Shown piece after piece: positions 25,945 to 35,421 of a stretch of 64,000 bases of DNA. Source of the DNA: Treponema vincentii. GTDB lineage: Bacteria > Spirochaetota > Spirochaetia > Treponematales > Treponemataceae. Location: assembly GCF_010365865.1 (NCBI RefSeq), contig NZ_CP048020.1, positions 496,001 to 560,000 of the forward strand. Direction: 5' to 3'. Below the pieces are notes generated by a model that did no database searches, was not told the DNA's origin, and saw only the letters and a program-made list of their open reading frames with translations. Position 1 is the first letter of the stretch; the number at the start of each line of letters is the position of its first letter. The translations under genes and the position numbers were made by a program.

Positions 25945-26161
25945 GTTCGGGGAAATGAAAAAAGGGCGTACGCAGGTTGTGCTGACCCGTAACAATGCAA
26001 CGCTGATTTTCCGTAATGTTCCTGCTCTTATTTGCGATGACTGCGGAGAATATTATCTTGATGAACAGACCGCAGCGGATATATATACTCGTGCAGAAGC
26101 ATGTTTTTCTTTGGGTCAACAGATAGCGATCATTGAGTATCGGCAGCTTGTTTCTGCGTAG
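25922..26161 (+). CDS. YgiT-type zinc-finger protein (MqsA-like antitoxin)
   Basis: A 79-residue protein with a four-Cys zinc site: MMKCQIC at the start and CDDCGEYY near residues 38-45. It resembles the N-terminal half of MqsA but lacks the HTH, as is common for partners of DUF4258. GAGGAGAA (25911-25918) gives a strong ribosome binding site inside the toxin gene. It probably neutralises the DUF4258 product; the pair interrupts an otherwise contiguous ECF operon. Confidence 0.75.
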   Translation: MMKCQICKFGEMKKGRTQVVLTRNNATLIFRNVPALICDDCGEYYLDEQTAADIYTRAEACFSLGQQIAIIEYRQLVSA

Positions 26162-26202
26162 CAAAAGTGCAAATGAATTTGTTTTTATAAAGGAATTATG
26201 CC

Positions 26203-27648
26203 ATGAGCATAATAGAAGCTCGGATAAAAAATTTTACGTATGACAATGATGAAAGTCCCACGCTCCACGCTATTGATTTGAATATTGAAGAAGGCGAGCT
26301 TGTTGTGCTTACGGGTTTTTCCGGCTGCGGGAAGACTACCTTAACGCGGATATTAAACGGCTTAATTCCCTATCATTACGGCGGAATACTCGACGGTGAA
26401 GTGCGCATTTTAGGGAAAAACATCTTGGATTATAAAAAGGGCGAATTGGCAAAGTACATCGGTAATGTGTTTCAAAATCCGAGTGATCAGTTTTTTGCTA
26501 CCATTGCAGAGGAAGAGGTTGCCTTTGCCGGAGAAAACCTCGGTATGGATTTTCAAACCCTGTGCGAAAAAACCGATGCTGCTTTTCAGACGATGCAGAT
26601 AGAATCGCTTAAAGGCGCGAAACTTTCAGAGCTTTCCGGCGGGCAAAAACAAAAGGTCGCCATCGCTTCCACACTCATCTATGACACAAAGCTGCTTTTT
26701 TTCGATGAGCCTTCTTCCAATCTCGACTATGAAGGTATTGTGCAATTTCAAGCGATGATACGGGATTTAAAGGCGATGGGAAAAACGATTATCATTGCCG
26801 AGCACCGCTTGTTTTTCTTAAATGAATTGTACGATAAGCTCATCTACATGAAGGACGGCACTATCGAAAAAATCTTTTTGAAGGGTGAATTGGCACCAGA
26901 GGATTGCAGGCGGTACGGACTGAGGGCAATACGGTATGACAGTCTTGTCTGCGAAAACCCTTCGGTACCTAAACAAGCGGTTACGCATATCGAGGACTTG
27001 AGCATTTCTATCGGCAGGCAGGAACTTATCAAAAACCTTTCGTTTGATGTACACGCAGGAGAGATTACTGCCATTATTGGAAAGAACGGCAGAGGAAAGA
27101 CTACGCTCGGCAAAGCCTTAGGCGGGCTTTTATCCTGCAAGGGACAGATCGGTTACGGGAAGCGGCGGCGGCAACGCTTAAAGACAGCGTATTACATGAT
27201 GCAGGATGTTGACTATCAGATTTTTTTCGATACGGTAGAAAACGAGCTTATCCCTTCTTCAAAACGGAAGGATGAATCCTATTTGCAACAAGCGGCTGAG
27301 TACCTGCACACAATTGACCTTTGGGAAAAAAGGCTTGACCATCCGCAGGAACTTTCAGGCGGACAAAAGCAACGGCTCGCCCTTGCAACGGCTTTTTTGA
27401 GCGACAGGCGCATCATCATCTTAGACGAACCGACCAGCGGTCTCGACTACAAGCGCATGGACGAAATCGCAAAGCTCATCTTACACTGCGCTCAAGAAGT
27501 CCCCGTGCTCATCATCACCCACGACTTGGAACTCTTATTCAAAGTCTGCAACACCGCCCTCCTGCTCGGTGAAAACGCATACAAGAAAATTCCGGTAAAC
27601 GGAAATGAAAGAGAAATTCGGGAATTTCTAACGGTTTCAGTTTTTTAA
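26203..27648 (+). CDS. ECF transporter ATPase, two fused ABC domains
   Basis: A 481-residue cytoplasmic ATPase with two complete ABC domains, equivalent to EcfA1 and EcfA2 in one chain. The first has Walker A GFSGCGKTT, signature LSGGQKQ and Walker B LLFFDEPSSNLD. The second has Walker A GKNGRGKTT, signature LSGGQKQ and Walker B IIILDEPTSGLD. Both have the Q-loop and H-loop. It energises the S and T components encoded upstream. Confidence 0.92.
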   Translation: MSIIEARIKNFTYDNDESPTLHAIDLNIEEGELVVLTGFSGCGKTTLTRILNGLIPYHYGGILDGEVRILGKNILDYKKGELAKYIGNVFQNPSDQFFATIAEEEVAFAGENLGMDFQTLCEKTDAAFQTMQIESLKGAKLSELSGGQKQKVAIASTLIYDTKLLFFDEPSSNLDYEGIVQFQAMIRDLKAMGKTIIIAEHRLFFLNELYDKLIYMKDGTIEKIFLKGELAPEDCRRYGLRAIRYDSLVCENPSVPKQAVTHIEDLSISIGRQELIKNLSFDVHAGEITAIIGKNGRGKTTLGKALGGLLSCKGQIGYGKRRRQRLKTAYYMMQDVDYQIFFDTVENELIPSSKRKDESYLQQAAEYLHTIDLWEKRLDHPQELSGGQKQRLALATAFLSDRRIIILDEPTSGLDYKRMDEIAKLILHCAQEVPVLIITHDLELLFKVCNTALLLGENAYKKIPVNGNEREIREFLTVSVF

Positions 27649-27855
27649 AAGGGGGCATCTTCTTTTGGTTATAACTAAGCATATATTTTGCTGTCTGGAC
27701 ATCTCTATTCCAAAGGATGCGAAGCAAATCTAACCGACTTTTGAGAGATACCCTAGTGTAAGAGGTGTAATCACCTTATGCATCATCAGAAAAATTTTTA
27801 TGCAATTATGCAATGTTATACTTCAACAAGTTCACGGATCGAAGCTCTCCTAAAC

Positions 27856-28677
27856 TTAAAACAGCTTATCCAGCTCTACTGAATAGGATATGTCGTATAT
27901 AAATCCGTTGCGTTCGCAATATGCTTTTATTTCTTTTGTCAGTTTTTTCGTTGCGCCGTATTCGAGTAAATAGACGGTGAGTCCATACGTTTTACATTGA
28001 GCCAGATATTCCATAAAATATGCTCTGTCTTCTACCGGTTTTGCTCCAAACGTATTATTCTTAAAATGTATTTCGGTAAATACGCTTTCTTGATTGATCC
28101 CATTTACTATCCCTTTAATGGAATCTTGCTGCATCGCTTCGGTGATAAACGTATCTCCGCCATTAATGATAATGGGTTTATTCTCCGTATGTATTTCGCG
28201 TAAGAGAGTTATGAGTCCTTGATATATTTCGGGTGTGTGATAATGATAATAAACGTCAGCGTTATCAAGAAAAAAACCGTCTATGCCTTTTTGAGACAAA
28301 AGCTGCGCTTTGTGTTTTATCCTTTTTTGCCATCTTTTATCTGCAACATTTACCCATTGTTCTTCGTCCCAATTCTCGTAGTGTCCTAAAGCGATATCCG
28401 CAAATGCGGCATAGTCATCGCGGAATGTTTCGATAGAGCCGATGTTTAAATAAGAAAATATGTGAACGTTTCCGTTTTTGTGAAGCTGCGCGATATCTTC
28501 TTGAGAAAAAAACTCCGCATCAATTACCAGCGTTTTAATTCCTTTAAGCTGCATCACTTTTTCATGATCCATACCTATCAGCACTTTGTAGTCTTGCTTT
28601 TTTTCTGCGGATATACCGTTTATCACAATAATTGTAAAAAAAATTAGTGCCATGTAAAGATCTTTTACATTTCGCAT
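27856..28677 (-). CDS. GH114-like endo-alpha-1,4-polygalactosaminidase family protein
   Basis: A 273-residue exported protein: residues ~8-24 form a signal peptide (MALIFFTIIVINGISA). The rest is a TIM-barrel of the GH114/TM1410 type, with VLIGMD, FSYLNIGSIETFRDDY, KGIDGFFLDNADVYYHY with probable catalytic acids, and PIIINGGDTF. Characterised relatives cleave galactosaminogalactan or related polymers; the treponemal substrate is unknown. AAGGAG precedes ATG 28677. It lies 11 bp downstream of the methyltransferase gene and is probably co-transcribed with it. Confidence 0.75.
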   Translation of the reverse strand: MRNVKDLYMALIFFTIIVINGISAEKKQDYKVLIGMDHEKVMQLKGIKTLVIDAEFFSQEDIAQLHKNGNVHIFSYLNIGSIETFRDDYAAFADIALGHYENWDEEQWVNVADKRWQKRIKHKAQLLSQKGIDGFFLDNADVYYHYHTPEIYQGLITLLREIHTENKPIIINGGDTFITEAMQQDSIKGIVNGINQESVFTEIHFKNNTFGAKPVEDRAYFMEYLAQCKTYGLTVYLLEYGATKKLTKEIKAYCERNGFIYDISYSVELDKLF

Positions 28678-28687
28678 GAATCGCTCC

Positions 28688-29407
28688 TTATTTCTTTGCT
28701 GTGTACACTACGGCGTAATCTTCTGCATCGCTTTCGGTAAAGTTGTAATCCGAATAAGAGGCAACGGATTGAAATCCTGCCTGTTCAAATAAAGTTAACA
28801 GTGTTTTGCGCTGTAACGGATGTAACACCGTAAAGTCCGAACCTACGGTATTGTGCTGCTTGTCGATAAACTCTATGGTAAACTTGATATTTCCGTCCGG
28901 TAAAAAATCATAACGTCGCTTAAAAATAAAGGCGTCCGTTTCTTTATCTTTAAAGTCCATTTTTTTCTCAGCAAGGATGCGGTCGTAGTTGAGGACTTCA
29001 ACAATAAAAATACCGTGCGCTTGTAAAGCTTGATACACAGCGCTGAAAAAACGGCGAAGTGCCGTTTCATCAGGTAGATGCGGGAGCGTATTGCCAAAAC
29101 ACAGTACGCCGTTACATATACCGAATTGCAGAATATCGGAGATGTTCGCTTGATGAAATGCCAATTCTCCGGATGTGCGAATACCCGAAGCTTTCTCCTT
29201 TGCGATTCCAATCATCTTTGCATTTAAGTCGAGCCCGTATATATCGTATCCACGTTGATGTAAACACACCGCAAGGTCGCCGGTTGCACAACCTGCATCA
29301 CACAATCTGCCCGGCAACGGACAAAGGTGTCGGATAAAATCAAGCTTTTCCGCCTCAAGCGGGAAAACTTCGCTGTAATGTTCTGCAATCAAATCGTATA
29401 CGTTCAT
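28688..29407 (-). CDS. Class I SAM-dependent methyltransferase
   Basis: A 239-residue methyltransferase. Motif I is CDAGCATGDLAVCL, the acidic strand-2 end is YGLDLNAKMIGIAKEKA, and motif IV is the GVLCFGNTLPHL region. Similar proteins are annotated as bifunctional methylase/glycosyltransferase-associated enzymes, but no substrate can be named. GGAGAAG precedes ATG 29407. It is divergent from the exported protein at 29473. Confidence 0.8.
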   Translation of the reverse strand: MNVYDLIAEHYSEVFPLEAEKLDFIRHLCPLPGRLCDAGCATGDLAVCLHQRGYDIYGLDLNAKMIGIAKEKASGIRTSGELAFHQANISDILQFGICNGVLCFGNTLPHLPDETALRRFFSAVYQALQAHGIFIVEVLNYDRILAEKKMDFKDKETDAFIFKRRYDFLPDGNIKFTIEFIDKQHNTVGSDFTVLHPLQRKTLLTLFEQAGFQSVASYSDYNFTESDAEDYAVVYTAKK

Positions 29408-29472
29408 TCACTCTTCTCCATCGGAATAATTATGGTATACTATATTAATATAATATGCTATGGGAGAATGGT

Positions 29473-30306
29473 ATGATCAAAATAGCGAAATGCATATTTT
29501 TTTATGCAGCTTTTTTACTGTGCGCTGTACTTGTTTTTGCGGCTGATAACAGTAAAAAAACAGATAGACCGGCTATTAGAGTGTATGATTCAAAAGATAA
29601 GCTGGTGTGTGAACTCACGGAGAGCGCTGATATTGAGTCCTTTACTAATTTATTAACGGAGAGTGCAGCAGTCGCTGCCGATGATGCCGCTTTTACGCAG
29701 GTGCCAAAAAACGCCAAGATAGCGTATCGCTATGACATACCTAACAATTCATCTGTCGACATACGTCTTCTTATCTATGCCGATAGGCAAATTGCATATA
29801 TAACCAATGCCCCGAAAGGCGATGATATGCCGGAGGTGTTTGCATGGGAGCTATTCGGAGAAGCATACAAGATACTATCCAAGCCTGATTCGTTAAAAAA
29901 GGCACTTGCTCGATATCAAGATAGCGATAACAATATTTTTGTCTATGATGCGAAAGGTTTTTTGGTATCTGAGGCACGTATTCCGTCAATCTTGCACGTA
30001 TTCGGCAAAGTTATGGACGTCTATGCCGGTGATGCAAATGACCATCAATTTTCGGGAAGCATTTTACCGGAAAGAAGCGTACACGAAGGAAAGCAACTGC
30101 TGTACCGCTATACCATTTGGGCTTTTAGAGATGAACCGATACGGATATACGTTTATAGCGATACGGATAAAATTGTACTTACAAACACATTTCCGGCTTG
30201 GATTGATTGCACACTGACAAAAGAAGGATATGAATTGTTTTCAAATCCGAAACGATTGATTGATCGGTTGAATAGGGTGGCGATTGAATTGATGGATATA
30301 CGCTGA
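29473..30306 (+). CDS. Hypothetical periplasmic protein
   Basis: A 277-residue protein with an N-terminal signal peptide (FLLCAVLVFAA followed by DNS), not otherwise recognised. The mature part has two similar halves, each containing IRVYDSKD/IFVYDAKG, then IRLLIY/IRIYVY and ITNAP/LTNTFP, suggesting an internal duplication of about 130 residues. ATG 29473 follows GGGAGAATG. It lies upstream of an AraC regulator, 33 bp away. Confidence 0.65.
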   Translation: MIKIAKCIFFYAAFLLCAVLVFAADNSKKTDRPAIRVYDSKDKLVCELTESADIESFTNLLTESAAVAADDAAFTQVPKNAKIAYRYDIPNNSSVDIRLLIYADRQIAYITNAPKGDDMPEVFAWELFGEAYKILSKPDSLKKALARYQDSDNNIFVYDAKGFLVSEARIPSILHVFGKVMDVYAGDANDHQFSGSILPERSVHEGKQLLYRYTIWAFRDEPIRIYVYSDTDKIVLTNTFPAWIDCTLTKEGYELFSNPKRLIDRLNRVAIELMDIR

Positions 30307-30339
30307 TCGGAATTTTGATATTCCTTAAAAAGGGAGCTA

Positions 30340-31326
30340 ATGCAATCGGCCTTAATTATTAAACAGATAGATGATTATGATTATATATTAAGAGAGCAAT
30401 TCGGCTTCCGCTGTGCGGATGAGGGGTGTTGTAAAACATATACGGTTCCGAAAGAGGTCGGAGTCGGAACTATCCGCAATATTTTCCCTTGCGGGAATGT
30501 CGGGCTTTCGATTATTCGACTCAAGCTGCGCTATCCGCTGGTGATGCAGTATGACGGCTATAATTCCGCATTTGAAACGACGTGTTGTTTTGGCGGGCAT
30601 ATCGCCTATTCCGAAACGGGCGTAATCGACACTTGCCTTTCACCGAATGAGCTGGGCATTTATACCAAGCAAAACAGCTGCGGTATGATGATGTATCCGG
30701 CAGGGGAGGCTATTACGGCTGTTTCTCTATTCGGTACGGATGAATTTAAGCAAGCGCTGCCCTTTGCGTTTGCAGGTATGCAATCAAAAAACACAGAGCC
30801 GGATGGCTTGACGGATTGGCTGATGGAGCCGAAAAAACCGGAACTTCCGTTGATACGGCTTTTTAAGGATATTATCGATAGTCCGGTAGAAGGCGCGATG
30901 CAGCAGATCTTTTATGAAGGTATTACCAAAACGCTGCTTACACAACTTTGGCAACGTTACATTGCAAACCCCATGCGCGGAATTACCCGTTCCTCGCTTT
31001 CTCCTGCCGAATATGCTGCCGTGTTACGCGCTCACGATATTTTATCGGAACGATATGCTGCTCCTCCGACAATTCCGCAATTAGCGCGGCTGGTATTTTT
31101 AAACGAAACCCGATTAAAACAGGGCTTTAAAGAAACATTCGGAAAAACAATTCATCAGTTTACCCATAGCATAAGGATGGAAACGGCACGATCATTATTG
31201 GATGATAAAAACACAACGGTCAGCCAAGCCGCTTATGCAGTCGGGTATGTGAATGTCAGTCATTTCTCGCAAGCCTTCCGAAAATTCTATGGAAGAAGTT
31301 TGAGGTTCCCTGCTATCTTCCCATAA
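30340..31326 (+). CDS. AraC-family transcriptional regulator
   Basis: A 328-residue regulator with a C-terminal double HTH (IPQLARLVFLNETRLKQGFK and SQAAYAVGYVNVSHFSQAFR). The N-terminal half resembles regulators of the PchR/siderophore group, but this is weak. AAAGGGAG precedes ATG 30340. It has no obvious target other than the preceding gene. Confidence 0.8.
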   Translation: MQSALIIKQIDDYDYILREQFGFRCADEGCCKTYTVPKEVGVGTIRNIFPCGNVGLSIIRLKLRYPLVMQYDGYNSAFETTCCFGGHIAYSETGVIDTCLSPNELGIYTKQNSCGMMMYPAGEAITAVSLFGTDEFKQALPFAFAGMQSKNTEPDGLTDWLMEPKKPELPLIRLFKDIIDSPVEGAMQQIFYEGITKTLLTQLWQRYIANPMRGITRSSLSPAEYAAVLRAHDILSERYAAPPTIPQLARLVFLNETRLKQGFKETFGKTIHQFTHSIRMETARSLLDDKNTTVSQAAYAVGYVNVSHFSQAFRKFYGRSLRFPAIFP

Positions 31327-31334
31327 TAGCCGCA

Positions 31335-31470
31335 TTACTCTGCCTCAATCAACTCATGCTCGGCAAAATGAGCCTTTCCCTCTTTTATATCACGCACGAT
31401 ATTTTCAAGATAGCGGATATTACTTTCAGAATAGAACGGGTTAACAGCGGCTTGTTTTTTTGGGCTTATA
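31335..31470 (-). pseudogene. RelB/DinJ-type antitoxin remnant (C-terminal fragment)
   Basis: Reading back from the TAA at 31337-31335 gives an open stretch ending PFYSESNIRYLENIVRDIKE, then GKAHFAEHELIEAE. This matches the C-terminus of RelB/DinJ antitoxins (PFYSExNxxxL...G). Upstream the frame runs only to a stop near 31470, with no start and no N-terminal ribbon-helix-helix, and no RelE/YafQ toxin gene follows. The remaining bases to 31653 hold no gene I can support. Confidence 0.65.
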
Positions 31471-31653
31471 TTTTATAGTGTGGATGGGAAGTCCCACTAT
31501 TTTGAGGCATACTATGCTAGGTATAAATTTTGAATTCTCTGAATTATAGGAAACAGTACAATTTTTTAGAGCTAACAGGCTTTTTTTAAGCGGCGTAAAG
31601 CCACGTTTCATTTTAACAACGCTGCACGATGAGGCGGTGAACACACCGATTTC

Positions 31654-32403
31654 TTACGCGAGGAAAATGGCGGTATACAATTCGGAAAAGGTGAAGGATA
31701 TTGCGTTCGCCGACAATCCGTACAGCCTCGATATGACGCGGGTACCAGTATTTCCCCACAAATAATAATACACCCCGATATTCCAAAGGCCGTGTACTAT
31801 GGCTACCAGCGCGATACTTACTGCCGGATGGAATACCTGTTTGAGCTTGAGATAGGCAATGCGAAATACGATTCCGGCTCCTGCGGCGAAGAGCACAGAC
31901 ATACCCCCGAGGTAACGATGCGCGAGCGTGAAGAGCAGCAGGGCGGGGATTTCGGCGAAGCACAATTCAAAAAGTACGGTAGTTTTAAATGAGGCGGCCT
32001 TTTTATAACGGGACTGATCCGTGTGGAGGGATAATGCTAACATGCCACGTCGGGAATGTTGATTATGCGATAAAGACCGCTGCTGCAAATCTATGGCGTT
32101 TTCGGTGGTGCCTTCCGAGCCGTTTTCCGATGCAGGCACATTTCCCTGCAGCCGCGGTTCGATATAACCGGCATAGATGCGGTGCAGTCGATTCGGAGTA
32201 TAGAGCCGATATAGTATTTCTTCATACACGGCGGCACATATCGTATAAAAACAGAAAACACACTGTGCATATAGTCCGTCCGGCTTGGGCGGAAGGGTGA
32301 ACGGTACCGCTGAAAACAGCGGAGGAAGCAATAAAAAAGCAGTTACAGCAGCGAATTCAATAAAGAGAAGTACATCGTTTTTATTAAAGTCGTTCCATTT
32401 CAT
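31654..32403 (-). CDS. CPBP (CAAX-type) intramembrane metalloprotease
   Basis: A 249-residue polytopic membrane protein of the Abi/CPBP family. The catalytic motif 1 is YEEILYR (EExxxR), followed by a FxxxH-like segment (LAHRYLGG...FAAGAGIVFRIAYLK) and the histidine motif HGLWN. Between motif 1 and motif 2 is an atypical hydrophilic stretch of about 75 residues (from YAGYIEPRLQG to YKKAA). Known relatives process prenylated or bacteriocin-related proteins; the substrate is unknown. The start has only a weak binding site. Confidence 0.7.
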   Translation of the reverse strand: MKWNDFNKNDVLLFIEFAAVTAFLLLPPLFSAVPFTLPPKPDGLYAQCVFCFYTICAAVYEEILYRLYTPNRLHRIYAGYIEPRLQGNVPASENGSEGTTENAIDLQQRSLSHNQHSRRGMLALSLHTDQSRYKKAASFKTTVLFELCFAEIPALLLFTLAHRYLGGMSVLFAAGAGIVFRIAYLKLKQVFHPAVSIALVAIVHGLWNIGVYYYLWGNTGTRVISRLYGLSANAISFTFSELYTAIFLA

Positions 32404-32452
32404 CTCGTTATCTTATCGTTATTTTTTTTAAACTAGGTTATCGCCTATCGCG

Positions 32453-32486
32453 AACCTCTAAAAATCTCATTGAGTTTTTAGAGGTT
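32453..32486. repeat. CCTCTAAAAA palindrome
   Basis: AACCTCTAAAAA(T)CTCA pairs with TGAGTTTTTAGAGGTT (one bulged base). It lies 1 bp after the stop of the lipase gene on the minus strand and could terminate it. Confidence 0.7.
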
Positions 32487-32487
32487 C

Positions 32488-33402
32488 CTACAGCCGCTTT
32501 TCTATCCATTCCAAGATATCGGCTTTTACTTCCTCTTTATTTGTTTCATTCAAAATTTCGTGCCGGCCGTTCTCGTATAGTTTTAGCGTTACGTCCTGCA
32601 TCCCGATGTCCTGATAGATACGGTAAAGGGTTTTTAGCGTTTTGCCTCCGTTTGAAACGGGATCTTCCGAACCGGCGGTAAGTAAAACAGGAAGAGCGGC
32701 CGGTATACCTTTTAAAGCTGCCTGCGTATGCAGTCTTTTAAGACCACGCATAAAATCCTGAAAAAAGCCTGCGGTACAGACAAATCCGCAGTATTCATCA
32801 TCGATATATTTTTTTACTTCGCTTTCATCCCTCGAAAGCCAGTCAAAGGCTGTGTGTGGATTTTTTATCCTGTTGTTATATGAGCCGAACACCAATGCAT
32901 TCATAAATTTTGCAGCGGATTTCCGACCTTTAAATGCACAGTTAAGATTTGCAAGCAACAAGGCGACGGATACGCTTGGGTTGGGACCTGCCGAACCGAT
33001 GAGAACTGCTGCTTTTACCGTTGTACCGTACCGTTCGATGTATTCCTGTGTTACGAAGGAGCCGAACGAATGCCCGATGATGATAACCGGAAGCGCAGGA
33101 TATTGTTTTTGTATCTCCGCATTGATTTCTTTTTGATCTTCGACAACACGTCTGAATCCGTCTCCGTCGGCAAGGTACCCCATTAAGCCGCTTTTTGAAC
33201 CGGTCTTTCCGTGACCGCGGTGATCGGAGGCAACTACTGCAAAGCCTCTCTCACATGCCGTTTTTGCAAAATCATCATACCGGAGGGCGTGTTCTGCCAT
33301 TCCGTGCACGATGTGCAGCACAGCCTTAGGGTGCTGTTCCGGAAGCCATTTATAAACGGCGAGGGAGGCACCGTCGCTCATTGTCTGATATGCTATCTGC
33401 AT
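32488..33402 (-). CDS. Alpha/beta hydrolase (monoacylglycerol lipase/S33-like)
   Basis: A 304-residue hydrolase of the serine aminopeptidase S33 (monoglyceride lipase) group. The oxyanion region is HIVHGMAEHALRY, the strand-2 motif is SDHRGHGKTG, and the nucleophile is Ser in GHSFGS. The acid is likely in AGSEDPVSNGG and the catalytic His in ENGRHEILNE. No signal peptide is seen, so it is cytoplasmic. GGAGGAGAGGAA precedes ATG 33402. Host lipids or phospholipid products are plausible substrates. Confidence 0.85.
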   Translation of the reverse strand: MQIAYQTMSDGASLAVYKWLPEQHPKAVLHIVHGMAEHALRYDDFAKTACERGFAVVASDHRGHGKTGSKSGLMGYLADGDGFRRVVEDQKEINAEIQKQYPALPVIIIGHSFGSFVTQEYIERYGTTVKAAVLIGSAGPNPSVSVALLLANLNCAFKGRKSAAKFMNALVFGSYNNRIKNPHTAFDWLSRDESEVKKYIDDEYCGFVCTAGFFQDFMRGLKRLHTQAALKGIPAALPVLLTAGSEDPVSNGGKTLKTLYRIYQDIGMQDVTLKLYENGRHEILNETNKEEVKADILEWIEKRL

Positions 33403-33465
33403 TAGTTTCCTCTCCTCCAGGGCAAATACTTAAAAGTTCCGATGCGTTTGCCATGACTACCTTTT

Positions 33466-35421
33466 TTACCACGTTTCTCGGCAGGCGGTCATAATACGCA
33501 AGGCGCGATTATAGCGCACCGCTTGCGGTTCGAGCATTTTATCCGATTCGGGGCATGGATCGAGCCGTTCTTCTTCAAGTTCGTCGATTTGCTTAATCTT
33601 ACCCTGTATGTAATCGGCCAGTACTTCCTGTGTAACTTCCAGCCGCATCAGCATTGCGCCGAAGCGGTGATCCAACACCTCCGAACCGAATCCGCGGCAT
33701 TCTTCCGTCCATACCCGCCGACGCGCCTTCGCTGTTTCGGCTAATACCGTTTTTAGCGGCTTTATCTTATTTTCGATTAATGCCTGCAATGCTTTTTTAT
33801 CCGCCTTCTTATACGCCTCCCAAATATCCAAGGGGAGCCGCCACTTATAGTAAAGCGTTTTCATCATCATCGCGTAAAATTCGGCGATACTGTGCTGCAA
33901 AGAATTATCCGTATTGGCTGCGTCCTTGGTAAAGGCTTGTTCAAGTTTTTTATAGACGGCATCCATATCGGTTGTTAACGTCCGTATGTAATGCAGAAAT
34001 TTTGAACCGAGCGGATCTTGATATAATAGATACTTCGACGGCGTTATATCATAATTATTACCGGTTGTTCCTTCAAATAAATCCGGTTCTCCCTGCCGCA
34101 TCCATTCGTCAAGCCCCATACCGGTATAGAGTTTTAGATACTGTGCAAATTCTTCTTCTTGATATTTGATATGGCAGTCAAGGTAGGCGTAGAGTACCAA
34201 GCCGAACATACAGGTGTAAAGCGGCGCTTCGCTACCGTCGTCTCCCCAGGTCGTAACAATAATTTCTTTGATTCTTTCCTTTCGACAAGCTTCAATAGCG
34301 GCAAGTGTGGTTTCGAGTGTTTTCTTATGATGGGGTATGTATCCCATCCAGCGCCATGCCCCGCCGGCAAACATGGTCTTTTTTGTTAGCGTACGGCATG
34401 CTTGAAGGTGGTCTCGATAATGTTTGCTTATGCAGCTGTAGTAATCCCAGTACATCAATCCTATCTGGTTAGGGATAATCGGCTCAGTATCCTCTTTGTT
34501 ATTGGAATAACAGCCGAAGAACATATCATCCCAAATAATAGGTTTAAAGCCGTATGTTTTACAGAGGGTTTTCATAAAAGCAAGATGCTCTTGCATAATA
34601 TCCCCCCTATTCTTAAACCCGTTTTCATCCAAATAGCGCCCGCGCCCCAGATTATAGGCTTCGTCCATCCCAATGTGGATAATATCAGTGGAGAAAGCTT
34701 TGCGCAACGATGCAATCATCCGTGTAAGTAGGGCTTGTACTTCAGCATTGCCGACATTAAAGATGTTATCGATATCCTTATACTTGTATTCTACGGCCTC
34801 CCACATAAAATATTGCTCCATGTGAGCAAGTGTCTGAATACACGGTATCAACTGTATGCCGAAAATCTGTGCATAGCGGTCAACTTCCTGTAAATCTTTT
34901 ATGGAATACCGTCCGCGTAATGCGCCGAAATAGGGAGCGCCTTCAACTTCGTACACATCTTCCATGTACAGCATAAACCACGAATGTCCCATAAAGGCCA
35001 TTTCGCGAATAAACTGCTTCAGCATATCGATATGTGCAACAGCATTACGGGAAAGATCGAGCATTAAGCCGTTTTTCTCAAAAAAATGATCCATGCGGAA
35101 TTCCAATAAACGCTGTGCATCCCGCCGTGTATAGACCTTTGAGTCTTCGATCGTTTGGCTTTTAAGCAGCAGCATCGACAGCGCAAAATAAAAATGCGGT
35201 GCAGAGTCCGCTTCGATTTCGCATACGCCGTTCCTAAATGTTGCGGAAATTTCGGAGTCCTTCACTTTTTTGAACGTAACAGGAATACCGTCTTCGCTAA
35301 TTCTGAGCGGATAGCTTTTCCGAAGTTCCGCCACTGCGAGTGTCATTTTCTCGTCAAGATCGGATAGATCGAGTTTTAAAGGTTTCAATTGTTTTATCGC
35401 CGTACACATTATTTTATCCAC
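33466..35421 (-). CDS. GH20 beta-N-acetylhexosaminidase-like enzyme
   Basis: A 651-residue glycosidase. Residues ~110-400 form the GH20 TIM barrel (RMDHFFEKNGLMLDLSRNAV, IIHIGMDEAYNLGRGRY), and the catalytic Asp-Glu pair is in GMDEA. A non-catalytic N-terminal domain precedes it and a helical C-terminal region follows. No signal peptide is seen. It would remove terminal GlcNAc/GalNAc from oligosaccharides. The start could be GTG 35421 or ATG 35409. With the fucosidase at 21.9 kb it suggests degradation of imported host glycans. Confidence 0.85.
   Translation of the reverse strand: MDKIMCTAIKQLKPLKLDLSDLDEKMTLAVAELRKSYPLRISEDGIPVTFKKVKDSEISATFRNGVCEIEADSAPHFYFALSMLLLKSQTIEDSKVYTRRDAQRLLEFRMDHFFEKNGLMLDLSRNAVAHIDMLKQFIREMAFMGHSWFMLYMEDVYEVEGAPYFGALRGRYSIKDLQEVDRYAQIFGIQLIPCIQTLAHMEQYFMWEAVEYKYKDIDNIFNVGNAEVQALLTRMIASLRKAFSTDIIHIGMDEAYNLGRGRYLDENGFKNRGDIMQEHLAFMKTLCKTYGFKPIIWDDMFFGCYSNNKEDTEPIIPNQIGLMYWDYYSCISKHYRDHLQACRTLTKKTMFAGGAWRWMGYIPHHKKTLETTLAAIEACRKERIKEIIVTTWGDDGSEAPLYTCMFGLVLYAYLDCHIKYQEEEFAQYLKLYTGMGLDEWMRQGEPDLFEGTTGNNYDITPSKYLLYQDPLGSKFLHYIRTLTTDMDAVYKKLEQAFTKDAANTDNSLQHSIAEFYAMMMKTLYYKWRLPLDIWEAYKKADKKALQALIENKIKPLKTVLAETAKARRRVWTEECRGFGSEVLDHRFGAMLMRLEVTQEVLADYIQGKIKQIDELEEERLDPCPESDKMLEPQAVRYNRALRIMTACRETW

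Noticed and set aside
31441-31644. 67-residue minus-strand frame beginning MFTASSCSVVKMKRGFTPL
   Set aside because: MKRGFTPL recalls a prepilin start, but no processing site or pilin-like helix follows, and no binding site is seen.
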